A DNA stretch of 25,628 nt from an uncultured Pseudomonadota bacterium (GTDB taxonomy: Bacteria; Pseudomonadota; Alphaproteobacteria; Rs-D84): the NCBI GenBank assembly GCA_947306185.1, contig CAMZFU010000010.1:1-25628 (forward strand), written 5' to 3'. Shown piece after piece: positions 14,228 through 21,985 of this stretch; position 1 is the first letter of the stretch; every line of letters begins with the position of its first letter. Position numbers and translations under genes: made by a program. The notes beneath the pieces were generated by a model. The model had not been told where the DNA came from. It did no database searches and worked only from the letters and a program-made list of their open reading frames with translations.

Positions 14228-14812
14228 TTACCAACCACGTCTTTCTTCTTCAAGCATACAACCATATACCGCCCCAAGATAATTCTGAGCAGAATTCAAT
14301 TTCTGGGCGGCCAATGCGACTTCCATTGGTACCTCTGCACGTTTGGTTGCATTTTTAGCAGCCAAGGCCGCTTCCTCCACTGATCCAGCGGCGTTTATAT
14401 AGGGTTCCGTGTACAAGAAATACGCATTTACTGGTTCTCTGTGAACACCTTGGTACAATTGACCTTCATATGCAAACACGGCCTGTTGTGCTGGCGAATA
14501 TTCTATTATAAATGACGAACCGGCCCCATAAACATAGTACAAGCCAATTTCACCAGTTTTTTGACGTTCCATTAATGTCTTGCCCGCTTCGGTGTGCCAA
14601 TAAAAGTCACCAAATGGACTTGTTATGATTCTTACTTGGTCTTCTTTGCCATTATCGTACATGCACGTTCCCATTGTTGCACGTGGATGATTTTTATTAT
14701 ATTCTTCTGTGAATTGCTTTAACCAAGGTTGAACGACCGCAAGTTGCATCGCACATTCCGCTTGCGCTTGTTCGTATTGCTGTTTGTATGTTAAATTTTG
14801 TTTATCTTGCAT
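14228..14812 (-). CDS. Unrecognised protein, tandem paralogue B
   Basis: The start is the ATG at 14812 after AGGGGGT, giving 194 residues; the longer frame to 14875 overlaps the upstream gene and lacks a ribosome site. There is no signal peptide. It shares an ordered set of motifs with the gene just upstream: 'PFGDFYWHTEAGKTL', 'SSFIIEYSP', 'EPVNAYFLYTEP' and 'PMEVALAAQKLNSAQNYLGA'. Thus the two arose by duplication. This copy has a longer N-terminus ('KQQYEQAQAECAMQLAVVQP') and an Ala-rich insertion ('AAGSVEEAALAAKNATKRAE') before the C-terminal helix. Beta-rich centre and helical ends are predicted. Function unknown. Confidence 0.78.
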   Translation of the reverse strand: MQDKQNLTYKQQYEQAQAECAMQLAVVQPWLKQFTEEYNKNHPRATMGTCMYDNGKEDQVRIITSPFGDFYWHTEAGKTLMERQKTGEIGLYYVYGAGSSFIIEYSPAQQAVFAYEGQLYQGVHREPVNAYFLYTEPYINAAGSVEEAALAAKNATKRAEVPMEVALAAQKLNSAQNYLGAVYGCMLEEERRGW

Positions 14813-14828
14813 ATTGTTACCCCCTATT

Positions 14829-15308
14829 TTATTTAATAAAACCCCTTTCACGCATACAAGAATAAAGCACCCCAAGATAATCTTGCGCAGAATGCAATTC
14901 TTTGGCGGCCAGCGCGATTTCCATTGATACTGGGTATTGTTTGCCGTCGTACAAGAAATATGCGTTTATTGGTGTTGAATTTGGTGCCTGGAAAATTTGA
15001 TCTTTGTATCTATAAATACGGTTACCATCAAATCTGTATTCTATAATGAATGCGCCACCGGCAAATTTTACATAAGATATTGATATCTTACCTGCTTCAT
15101 TAAGTGCACGTAATTGTTTTCCGGCCTCGGTATCCCAGAAAAAGTTACCGTGCGGCCCCGACAAAATAGTTACGTCTTCGTAAAATCCGGTTCCCAAATC
15201 ATACTTTTCAGAAAATTCCTTTAAAAACGGCTGAACAATCCCCGTTTTTTCCTGTATCATACGTTCCTGTTCTTGACAATCATGTTCGTATTCTTGTTGT
15301 GTTCTCAT
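14829..15308 (-). CDS. Unrecognised protein, tandem paralogue A
   Basis: The start is the ATG at 15308 with AAAGGAG six bases upstream, giving 159 residues; the upstream in-frame ATG at 15347 lies in the promoter region. Motifs shared with paralogue B: 'PHGNFFWDTEAGKQL', 'GAFIIEYRFDG', 'TPINAYFLYDGKQ' and 'SMEIALAAKELHSAQDYLGV'. It ends 16 bp before paralogue B begins, so the two form one transcript. There is no signal peptide or membrane helix. Charged N-terminal helix, strand-rich core and C-terminal helix with a conserved Cys ('YSCM' here, 'YGCM' in B) are visible. Function unknown. Confidence 0.78.
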   Translation of the reverse strand: MRTQQEYEHDCQEQERMIQEKTGIVQPFLKEFSEKYDLGTGFYEDVTILSGPHGNFFWDTEAGKQLRALNEAGKISISYVKFAGGAFIIEYRFDGNRIYRYKDQIFQAPNSTPINAYFLYDGKQYPVSMEIALAAKELHSAQDYLGVLYSCMRERGFIK

Positions 15309-15340
15309 CCAAATCTCCTTTGGTTCTTTGCTTATAATGT

Positions 15341-15363
15341 AATACAAAAATACAAAATGTCAA
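15341..15363 (-). promoter_or_regulatory. Promoter of the tandem paralogue pair
   Basis: A consensus -35 TTGACA (15358-15363) is clear on the minus strand. The -10 is best read as TACATT or an overlapping CATTAT at 16-18 bp spacing, so its exact position is uncertain. Confidence 0.5.
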
Positions 15364-15401
15364 GTCTCTGCTTTTTATTGTCTTTTTTAACACATTTTAT
15401 C

Positions 15402-15431
15402 TTGATTTTTTCAGGATTGTTCTGTTATAAT
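15402..15431 (+). promoter_or_regulatory. Promoter of tRNA-Ser
   Basis: TTGATT (15402-15407) and an extended -10 TGTTATAAT (TATAAT at 15426-15431) with 18-bp spacing lie directly before the tRNA. Confidence 0.75.
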
Positions 15432-15445
15432 CACCCCTGCCCTGC

Positions 15446-15534
15446 GGAGCGTTGGCAGAGTGGTAATGCAGCGGATTGCTAATCCGTGACCGTGTTATAG
15501 CGGTCCATAGGTTCGAGTCCTATACGCTCCGCCA
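15446..15534 (+). tRNA. tRNA-Ser (anticodon GCU)
   Basis: The acceptor GGAGCGT pairs with ACGCTCC, followed by discriminator G and an encoded CCA. The anticodon stem GCGGA/TCCGT encloses TTGCTAA with anticodon GCT, reading AGC/AGU. A long variable arm (GACCG...CGGTC) and T arm ATAGG-TTCGAGT-CCTAT are typical of class II serine tRNAs. No duplicate of its 3' end was seen elsewhere in the window. Confidence 0.97.
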
Positions 15535-15542
15535 CTATTTTG

Positions 15543-15569
15543 AGCCCTAAAATACGGGCTTTTTTATTG
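15543..15569 (+). terminator. Terminator of tRNA-Ser
   Basis: AGCCC-TAAAATAC-GGGCT is followed by TTTTTATT, nine bases after the CCA end. Confidence 0.8.
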
Positions 15570-15659
15570 GTGATTTTTGGTTAATAAATGGGGGCGATTT
15601 TGCAACCTTGCGCTCCCGATTAACGAATGTGCGGTTTGATAAAAATTTGATATAATTAT

Positions 15660-15687
15660 TTGCATTATTTTGAAACGCTTTTATAAT
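15660..15687 (+). promoter_or_regulatory. Promoter of the autotransporter gene
   Basis: TTGCAT (15660-15665) and TATAAT (15682-15687) are 16 bp apart. A second candidate, an extended -10 TGATATAAT at 15648-15656, lies just upstream. Leaders of about 57-90 nt would result. Confidence 0.5.
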
Positions 15688-15750
15688 CAGGACTAAATAC
15701 CCGATGTTATTGTTTTTTTTGTAAACTCATTGTGTTATAAGGAGTGAATA

Positions 15751-18420
15751 GTGTATAAATATGTTCTTACATCTTTTATAGCGTTGGTTGCAAGCAATGC
15801 GTATGGCAGTTTTGATTTTACAAATTATACCCCGACATTGGGAACGAACAGCGCATATACAATAACATTTACCCAGGTTGCGAATAACAGCGCACCAAAT
15901 ACCATTACTACATATTCTGTTGATACAAATGATTATTCCATTACGCCGTTTTATTATACGTATTCGGTCGTTCACGGTGGTGCGACAAATAATCGATTGA
16001 TTGTGAATTCAGGCACAAGTCAAAATATAACAGAATCTTTTATATTACAGACATCAAATTATCGTGGTGGTGCAATTTGTAACTCTGGTTTTTCAATAGA
16101 TTCTATCACCGGGGATTTTATTGGTAATTCGGCTACATCAGCCGCTGGGGCAGTTTATAATGCCCCTGGAGCATCGATATCTTCTGTTATTGGGGATTTT
16201 ATTGATAATCATGCCAGTGCGGGCGGTGCAATTATGAATTATGATTCAGAAATCGGTTCCATTACAGGAAACTTTATCGGAAATTATTCTGGTCAAGGTG
16301 GTGCGATTACCAACGGGAATGATGATACGATAGGTTCTATTACTGGGAACTTTATAGGCAATTATGGAACCAGTTCTACGGGGGGCGGTGCAATAAATAA
16401 TTATGGCGTGATAAACCATATTACTGGTGATTTTATTGGTAATAATTCTGCTTATGGTGGTGCACTGTATAATGAAGGTACAATGACTGATATTACGGGA
16501 AATTTTATCGGCAATTATACATCAACAACTGGTGGTGCAATTAATAATCGCGAAGATATTGGTGATATTTTTGGCAATTTTATTGGTAATTATTCCACAT
16601 CATATGGCGGTGCAATCCATAGTTGGAATGCAACAATATCTTCAATAACCGGTAATTTTATCGGTAATCATGGACTTTCCGGGGGGGCAATTTATAATCG
16701 TGGTGATGCCGTACTTGGAACGATTAGGGGCAATTTTTTCAATAATTATTCTGAACAGTATGGCGGTGCGGTGTATACTGATTCAGATATTACATTTTTG
16801 TCGGATTCGGCTAATTATATAATTTCTGGCAATTATACGCTTCGTGATGGTCGTCAAGATATTGCCATAACTGTGGGTGATGATTACGATGTATCAAAGG
16901 ATATATTTATCACGTTTGAGAATAACAAATCTACACACTATATTGTGGATGATGAAATTGAAAATGATGCGAGATATGCTAATTCATACAGTATATCTGT
17001 GACGGGGGATGGCACTGGATATACGCAATTTAATAACGGTTTGCATAATGTCAATACTGTAAATATAAACAATGGGACAATGATTTTTGGTCAGACCCCA
17101 GATAATTATACTGGGGTGGCAAATATCGGACATTTTATTGGGGTAAATAACCCAATTATGAATTTAGAGAACGGAACATTTAATATCGCGAATGGTTATA
17201 CGGAAACTATTACTTTGACCGGTTTAAATTCTGTTGGAAACAATAACTTTATTGTGTTGGATTTAGATGTTGCGAATAACAGTGCGGATTTTATAACCGT
17301 GACTGACAACATATCGGGACAGATTAATCTGGTTATTCAATCTTTGTCTGACTTGGATATAGGCGACAATATAATCTGGTTTGCGGACGTGAATACGGAT
17401 GATGCGGGTTTATTTAATCTGTATTCTGTGTCTGGGTTGGATTACGAATTGGGATTATATTTTGATGAAGATAATCATAAATACGGATTGCTGAGATTGG
17501 GAAATGTTCCGGTGAAAGTTTTGCCTGACAATATGGCGCAACGGGCAAATCACATAGCCGAAACATTGGTTTATACCGTCAAGAATCTAACCAGTTCTAT
17601 GCAAAAACGTGTTGATAACTTACAGTGGTTATCGACAACAGATGCTGAAAATCAATCTGGTATAAACAATGCTTTTTGGATGCGCAATACTTACAAAGGT
17701 TTTGATGTAAACAAAAGTTCTATGGCGTTGTCTGGAGTAGAATTTGGATATGATGGCCTGGTATCGTCAACAGATAATTACAAATGGTATGTCGGTGGAT
17801 TGGGATATATTTCTGGTGGAGGCAGCGAATTCAAAGATACTAAATTTGATATAACTGGATACGGGTTGGGTGCTTACGTAATAATGCTCGCAAAATCTGG
17901 TTGGTTTGGTGATTTGGTATTCAGACAACATTTTATTAATCTGGAAGAAACAGGTATAAAAACCGATTATACGGCAAGCAGTTTGAATATTGGCACAGGT
18001 AAAGAATTTGTGTTTGGTGAAGATACAAACGAATTGAAATTGTTTGTAAAACCGTCCGTCACAGGAACTTATATTGCTATATCAGGAACAGATATCGGTG
18101 CGTTCAAAGTCCAAGATATTTCGTCAATTATGGCTTCTTTGTCGGTATCAGCCGGTCCAAGATGGAATTTTGCAAGTGGGCGAAGATTTCAAGCATACGG
18201 CAAAGTTGGATATACTATGGATAATTCTAACGATGTAGATATTATTGTAGATGGTATCGACACAAAACAAGCGGTTGCAACAAATACCACAGAATTAGGT
18301 ATAGGGTTTGATTATCGGGGTATTAATAACTCTGCGGATATATATTTGGAAACATCATATATCACCGGTACTGATTATTCCGAGATGTCTGGCAATATCG
18401 GTATAAGGTACAGTTTTTGA
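15751..18420 (+). CDS. Autotransporter with Pmp-like GGA[ILV]/FxxN passenger repeats
   Basis: The protein has 889 residues with a GTG start six bases after AAGGAG. A signal peptide ends near 'SNAYG|SFD' (residue 19). Residues about 104-340 contain a run of roughly 21-26-residue repeats of the form 'ITGNFIGNYxxxxGGAIxN'. I count nine GGA[ILV] and nine FxxN tetrapeptides, plus one AGAV variant. These paired tetrapeptides are the hallmark of chlamydial polymorphic membrane proteins and predict a right-handed beta-helix. A further beta-rich stretch (345-590) and a helical linker with 'ANHIAETLVYTVKNL' follow. Residues about 636-889 form a C-terminal autotransporter barrel ending in 'GIRYSF' with terminal Phe. 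It is probably a type V-secreted adhesin displayed on the cell surface. Confidence 0.9.
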   Translation: MYKYVLTSFIALVASNAYGSFDFTNYTPTLGTNSAYTITFTQVANNSAPNTITTYSVDTNDYSITPFYYTYSVVHGGATNNRLIVNSGTSQNITESFILQTSNYRGGAICNSGFSIDSITGDFIGNSATSAAGAVYNAPGASISSVIGDFIDNHASAGGAIMNYDSEIGSITGNFIGNYSGQGGAITNGNDDTIGSITGNFIGNYGTSSTGGGAINNYGVINHITGDFIGNNSAYGGALYNEGTMTDITGNFIGNYTSTTGGAINNREDIGDIFGNFIGNYSTSYGGAIHSWNATISSITGNFIGNHGLSGGAIYNRGDAVLGTIRGNFFNNYSEQYGGAVYTDSDITFLSDSANYIISGNYTLRDGRQDIAITVGDDYDVSKDIFITFENNKSTHYIVDDEIENDARYANSYSISVTGDGTGYTQFNNGLHNVNTVNINNGTMIFGQTPDNYTGVANIGHFIGVNNPIMNLENGTFNIANGYTETITLTGLNSVGNNNFIVLDLDVANNSADFITVTDNISGQINLVIQSLSDLDIGDNIIWFADVNTDDAGLFNLYSVSGLDYELGLYFDEDNHKYGLLRLGNVPVKVLPDNMAQRANHIAETLVYTVKNLTSSMQKRVDNLQWLSTTDAENQSGINNAFWMRNTYKGFDVNKSSMALSGVEFGYDGLVSSTDNYKWYVGGLGYISGGGSEFKDTKFDITGYGLGAYVIMLAKSGWFGDLVFRQHFINLEETGIKTDYTASSLNIGTGKEFVFGEDTNELKLFVKPSVTGTYIAISGTDIGAFKVQDISSIMASLSVSAGPRWNFASGRRFQAYGKVGYTMDNSNDVDIIVDGIDTKQAVATNTTELGIGFDYRGINNSADIYLETSYITGTDYSEMSGNIGIRYSF

Positions 18421-18423
18421 TGA

Positions 18424-18444
18424 AACACCTTACTATGAGGTGTT
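18424..18444 (+). other. Hairpin after the autotransporter gene
   Basis: AACACCT-TACTATG-AGGTGTT forms a 7-bp stem four bases after the stop codon. No T tract follows, so it may protect the mRNA end rather than terminate. Confidence 0.4.
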
Positions 18445-18454
18445 GTCTGGAAAT

Positions 18455-18703
18455 ATGCGGAAGAGTTGTATTTACGAAACAATTCCATTATCGCACGTAT
18501 TCAAAGGCGGAAGTCAAAATGACCACCAGCTGTTTCGCTGTGGTGCCAACGAAATAGAATTTAAAAAACAGATCCCCGTTGAACAAATTGCAAAAATTGC
18601 ACTCCAAGAATATGAAAGACATAAAATAAGAAAACATCTTATATATGAACGCGCATATATTAAACAAAATGTTATAAGTTGGCGGAAACGCTATTCTTTA
18701 TAA
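18455..18703 (+). CDS. Possible small protein or gene remnant
   Basis: This 82-residue frame starts at an ATG with no convincing ribosome site. It has a charged, helical C-terminal half ('EQIAKIALQEYERHKIRKHL') and 'FKGGSQNDHQLFRCGAN' in the middle. No family is recognised, and the codon mix differs somewhat from the neighbours (AGA, ATA). It lies 34 bp after the autotransporter with no promoter of its own. It may be a real small gene, a gene remnant or a chance frame. Confidence 0.35.
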   Translation: MRKSCIYETIPLSHVFKGGSQNDHQLFRCGANEIEFKKQIPVEQIAKIALQEYERHKIRKHLIYERAYIKQNVISWRKRYSL

Positions 18704-18727
18704 ATACCATGTAAATAGGTATATTAT

Positions 18728-18940
18728 TTAGATTTTTTTAAATCTTGGTTGGCCGTTAACGTTTTCTGACCATATTTTCAAAGGCCGGCACCAGATTTGC
18801 CCTTTTGGAAATTCGTCTGACTTATACAACGCCTTGTAAACAACCATATCTTCCAAGGTTTCGGAATGTTTGCCAATCGCAATAACCTGATAATGGTGAT
18901 GATTCTTGTAATGTTCGTATATCGCGCCAATTTTCGGCAT
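18728..18940 (-). CDS. DUF1653 domain protein
   Basis: The protein has 70 residues, with AAAGGGA upstream of the ATG. The whole chain matches the DUF1653 pattern: 'GAIYEHYKNHHHYQVIAIG', 'HSETLEDMVVYKALY', 'IWCRPLKIWSE' and 'RFKKI'. These small soluble proteins are widespread and have no established biochemical role. It lies on the same strand as the AccDA gene but 143 bp downstream of it, so co-transcription is possible but unproven. Confidence 0.9.
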   Translation of the reverse strand: MPKIGAIYEHYKNHHHYQVIAIGKHSETLEDMVVYKALYKSDEFPKGQIWCRPLKIWSENVNGQPRFKKI

Positions 18941-19083
18941 TTTATTTCCCTTTTATATATTATTGTTACTATCGACAATGACCTATTTACTTCCATCAAA
19001 TCCAAGGTGGAAATATTTTCGTCGACCGCATTTTGTTTTGTCGTGCCGAAATAAATACAAATGACGCAAAAAATCTGGCATAC

Positions 19084-20817
19084 TTAATCCCTGGCAGGTG
19101 TTTTTTCCATTTTACGTGTCATCCTAAGGAACTTTTCCGCACGCAAATCAGGTAACCGTTCTGGATCTGTCTTTTGTAATAATTTTATTTGTTCGCTAAC
19201 CGCATTGGCCAAATTCTCCATCGTCATTTGCCAATCGGTATGTGCGCCCCCCGTTGGTTCGGCAATTATCTTGTCAATGACCCGCATATCCATCATATCG
19301 TTTGCGGTTAATTTCATCGCCGCCGCTGCGGTTGCCTTAAACTTGTTATCTTTCCACAAAATACTGGCGCAAGATTCCGGTGCAATGACCGAATAAATCG
19401 CGTTTTCAAGCATTAAAACACGGTCGCCGGTACCGATTGCGATTGCGCCACCGGAACCACCTTCGCCAACGTTAACGGCGATATAAGGTGTCTTAATAGA
19501 AAGACCGGTTTGTATAGTTGATGCTACCGCTTCGGACTGCCCACGTTCTTCGGCCGCCGAACCTGCGAACGCCCCCGCCGTATCAAACAATGATATAACC
19601 GGCAAATTAAACCGTTCCGCCAAGCGCATCAAACGTTGTGCCTTGCGATAACCTTCGGGATTTGGCATTCCAAAACGGTGTAACTGACGCGTTTCAATTG
19701 TGCGCCCCTTTTCTTGACCTAAAACCACCGCGGGAAACCCGTTCCAAAAGCCAATACCACCACACATTGCCGCGTCTTCACCAAACAATCTATCGCCGGC
19801 AAGGTATGTCCAATCGGTAACAATTCCATTGACGTAATCCAAGAAATGCGGGCGATTCTCATTTCGGGCAAGCAATACTTTATCATACGCATCATTTTCG
19901 CCCATACCACGCGCCTTTTTAGAAACATCGGAATCTTTCGGTGTCTGCGTGGTTATCGGTTCAACCGGACGTGACTGATGCGTCAAAACCGCCAAAATCT
20001 TTTCAAGCCGTGATTTTAATTCTACACGCGGCACGACCATATCAACCATACCGTGTTCGTACAGGTAATCCGCCGTTTGGAAATTAGAAGGTAATTTTTC
20101 ACGAATATTTTGTTCGATAACACGACGTCCTGCAAACCCAATACGCGCCCCAGACTCTGCGATATTGATATCACCCAACATTGCAAATGATGCCGTCACA
20201 CCACCGTATGTCGGGTCAGTCAGCAACACGATATATGGAATTTTCGCCTCGTGCAATTTGTTTACCGCAACGGTTGTGCGCGCCATCTGCATCAAAGATA
20301 ATACATTTTCTTGCATACGGGCACCGCCACTGCACGCAACCATAATAAACGGTCGGTGGCTCTGAATAGCATGTTCAGCACTCGCCACAATCCCTTCGCC
20401 AGCAACACGTCCCATCGACCCCATCATAAATTCGCCATTCAATATGCATATTGTTGTTGGAATACCACCAATATGTCCATCAGCCGTTGTTACCGCATCA
20501 TTGTAACCGGTATCAGAACGGCCTTCTTCCAATCTTTCAGAATAAGGAATTCTATCAACAAAATTCAACGGGTCATCCGGCAATGTCGGCAATGGAATTT
20601 TTTCCCATGTCTTGTCATCAAACAACAAATCAAATCTTTGTTTTGGGTTCATAATGAATGCCCGCCCACAACGCGGACAAATATAATGATTATCTTTGTA
20701 ATCCTTGTAATAAACCAATTTATCGCAAGATTCACATTTTATCCACATCAACCGACGAACGCGGTCATATTTTTCGCGATTTTTGTTTTTAATTCCGGAT
20801 TTTTTACCGAACAACAT
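19084..20817 (-). CDS. accDA: Fused acetyl-CoA carboxylase carboxyltransferase, beta (AccD) plus alpha (AccA)
   Basis: The protein has 577 residues joining two subunits usually encoded separately. The AccD half (1 to about 285) has the zinc ribbon Cys28, Cys31, Cys47, Cys50 and 'GEFMMGSMGRVAGEGI', 'ACSGGARMQENVLSLMQMA' and 'TDPTYGGVTASFAMLGD'. After a short charged linker (about 285-310), the AccA half has 'LARNENRPHFLDYV', 'LAGDRLFGEDAAMCGGI', 'QEKGRTIETR', 'FGMPNPEGYRKAQRLMRLAE', 'DTAGAFAGSAAEERGQSEA' and 'GEGGSGGAIAIG'. The extra N-terminal helices of free AccA are missing. It transfers CO2 from carboxybiotin to acetyl-CoA to make malonyl-CoA for fatty acid synthesis. The start lies 5 bp after the HU/IHF stop with a weak ribosome site, suggesting coupled translation. 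Confidence 0.95.
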   Translation of the reverse strand: MLFGKKSGIKNKNREKYDRVRRLMWIKCESCDKLVYYKDYKDNHYICPRCGRAFIMNPKQRFDLLFDDKTWEKIPLPTLPDDPLNFVDRIPYSERLEEGRSDTGYNDAVTTADGHIGGIPTTICILNGEFMMGSMGRVAGEGIVASAEHAIQSHRPFIMVACSGGARMQENVLSLMQMARTTVAVNKLHEAKIPYIVLLTDPTYGGVTASFAMLGDINIAESGARIGFAGRRVIEQNIREKLPSNFQTADYLYEHGMVDMVVPRVELKSRLEKILAVLTHQSRPVEPITTQTPKDSDVSKKARGMGENDAYDKVLLARNENRPHFLDYVNGIVTDWTYLAGDRLFGEDAAMCGGIGFWNGFPAVVLGQEKGRTIETRQLHRFGMPNPEGYRKAQRLMRLAERFNLPVISLFDTAGAFAGSAAEERGQSEAVASTIQTGLSIKTPYIAVNVGEGGSGGAIAIGTGDRVLMLENAIYSVIAPESCASILWKDNKFKATAAAAMKLTANDMMDMRVIDKIIAEPTGGAHTDWQMTMENLANAVSEQIKLLQKTDPERLPDLRAEKFLRMTRKMEKTPARD

Positions 20818-20822
20818 AGTAT

Positions 20823-21101
20823 TTATCCATTCATCTTTTTGATTAATTCACGGCTTGGTTTGAATAAAATTGTCGTATTCGCTGGCAAATGCATTGGTTG
20901 CCCCGTCACCGGGTTATATCCAACCTTGGTTGCGCGTGGGCGTGGTTGAAATGTACCAAAACCACGGATTTCAATACGATTACCCGCGGCAATTGTTTCT
21001 ATCATTGCATCAGATACCACATCCAAAACCGCCGCCGCATCCCTAAGGCGCATGCGTTTAAATTGAACCTGAATAGTGCGTATAATATCTGAACGTTTCA
21101 T
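20823..21101 (-). CDS. HU/IHF-family DNA-binding protein
   Basis: The protein has 92 residues, the normal family length. The signature 'RIEIRGFGTFQPRPRATKVG' followed by 'YNPVTGQPMHLPANTTILFK' and 'PSRELIKK' covers the DNA-bending arm. 'NPVTG' holds the Pro that intercalates DNA. 'RIEIRGFG' points to the IHF-beta branch rather than HU, but the assignment is not certain. The usual Gly-Arg before Asn-Pro is Gly-Tyr here. It bends DNA in nucleoid organisation, replication and recombination. The start has AAGGGGA about 10 bp upstream. It is first in an operon with accDA, driven by the promoter at 21138-21166. Confidence 0.92.
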   Translation of the reverse strand: MKRSDIIRTIQVQFKRMRLRDAAAVLDVVSDAMIETIAAGNRIEIRGFGTFQPRPRATKVGYNPVTGQPMHLPANTTILFKPSRELIKKMNG

Positions 21102-21137
21102 AACTGTCTTTCCCCTTAGTTTTTATGTACAGCTTGG

Positions 21138-21166
21138 ATTCTAACACCCAAAAACAAATATTTCAA
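21138..21166 (-). promoter_or_regulatory. Promoter of the HU/IHF-accDA operon
   Basis: TTGAAA (21161-21166) and TAGAAT (21138-21143) are separated by exactly 17 bp, about 36 bp before the HU/IHF start codon. Confidence 0.65.
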
Positions 21167-21203
21167 GTAGTTAAAAAATCTTGATATTTTCATAATAAAA
21201 AAG

Positions 21204-21231
21204 TTGCTTTTATCGCGTGCTAATTTATACT
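21204..21231 (+). promoter_or_regulatory. Promoter of rph
   Basis: TTGCTT (21204-21209) and TATACT (21226-21231) are 16 bp apart. The start near 21238 leaves a 26-nt leader and supports the ATG at 21264. Confidence 0.65.
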
Positions 21232-21263
21232 GGGAACCAACTATGATAAAAAAGGAATTTTAC

Positions 21264-21980
21264 ATGTTGCGTCCGTCTTTACGTAAACCCAATCAAATGC
21301 GTCCAGTATCAATGGAAACAGGTGTTAACAAATGGGCCGAAGGTTCGTGCCTTATTAAAATGGGCGGCACACATGTATTGTGTACGGCAAGTGTTGATTT
21401 TGCACAACCAACATGGAAACGGTTGCAAAATAAAACTGGTGGATGGGTAACCGCAGAGTACGCCATGTTACCCCGTGCAAACGGCACACGCAAAACACGC
21501 GAAGCAATTGCCAAAGACCATCGCAGTGCCGAAATATCACGATTGGTTGGACGCGCATTGCGCAGTGTTGTTGACATGGAAGCACTTGGCAAACATACAA
21601 TTACAATTGATTGTGATGTAATTCAGGCCGATGGCGGCACACGAACCGCCAGTGTAACCGGCGGATTCGTTGCATTGTCCTTGGCGGTTAAATGGCTGTT
21701 GGATAATGGGCACATTCGCGAAAACCCAATACGAGAACATGTCGCAGCGGTAAGTGCAGGTCTGTGGAACAACGAACTTATTCTTGATTTAGATTATGAT
21801 GAAGATTCAAATGCCGAAATGGATGCGAACTTTGTTGTTGCGGAATCAGGCCGTTTCATAGAAGTTCAATCTACTGGCGAACAACATCCTTTTGAAAAAG
21901 CACAACTTGGCGAAATTATGGATATGGCCGCGTGTGGCATACAAAAATTGATTGATTTACAGAAACAGGTTTTATCATAA
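21264..21980 (+). CDS. rph: Ribonuclease PH
   Basis: The start is the ATG at 21264 after AAAGGA, giving 238 residues, the normal length. Upstream in-frame starts lack a ribosome site or lie in the promoter. It is a phosphorolytic 3'-5' exoribonuclease that trims the 3' ends of tRNA precursors and related RNAs and forms a hexameric ring. Motifs: 'RPSLRKPNQMRPVSMETGV' at the N-terminus, 'GWVTAEYAMLPRANGTR' (60-76), 'AEISRLVGRALRSVVD' (89-104) and 'DCDVIQADGGTRTASVTGGF' (117-136), which holds the catalytic and phosphate-binding residues. It is convergent with the M48 protease gene, 5 bp apart, and its terminator lies inside that gene. Confidence 0.97.
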   Translation: MLRPSLRKPNQMRPVSMETGVNKWAEGSCLIKMGGTHVLCTASVDFAQPTWKRLQNKTGGWVTAEYAMLPRANGTRKTREAIAKDHRSAEISRLVGRALRSVVDMEALGKHTITIDCDVIQADGGTRTASVTGGFVALSLAVKWLLDNGHIRENPIREHVAAVSAGLWNNELILDLDYDEDSNAEMDANFVVAESGRFIEVQSTGEQHPFEKAQLGEIMDMAACGIQKLIDLQKQVLS

Positions 21981-21985
21981 AGAAT

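Noticed and set aside
15446..15534. tRNA-Ser as the attachment site of the left-end integrase
   Set aside because: No second copy of the tRNA 3' end was found in the window, and the tRNA is 14 kb away with housekeeping genes between.
16070..16780. Regular DNA repeats that could suggest a CRISPR array
   Set aside because: The repeats are in frame, imperfect and encode the GGA/FxxN passenger units; there are no unique spacers of uniform length.
18704..18735. Weak hairpin ATACC/GGTAT followed by T-rich DNA
   Set aside because: Only 5 AT-rich base pairs with a distant T run; too weak to call a terminator.
20311..20949. Plus-strand frame of 212 codons
   Set aside because: It lies opposite accDA and the HU/IHF gene, both of which are unambiguous; composition is shadow-like.
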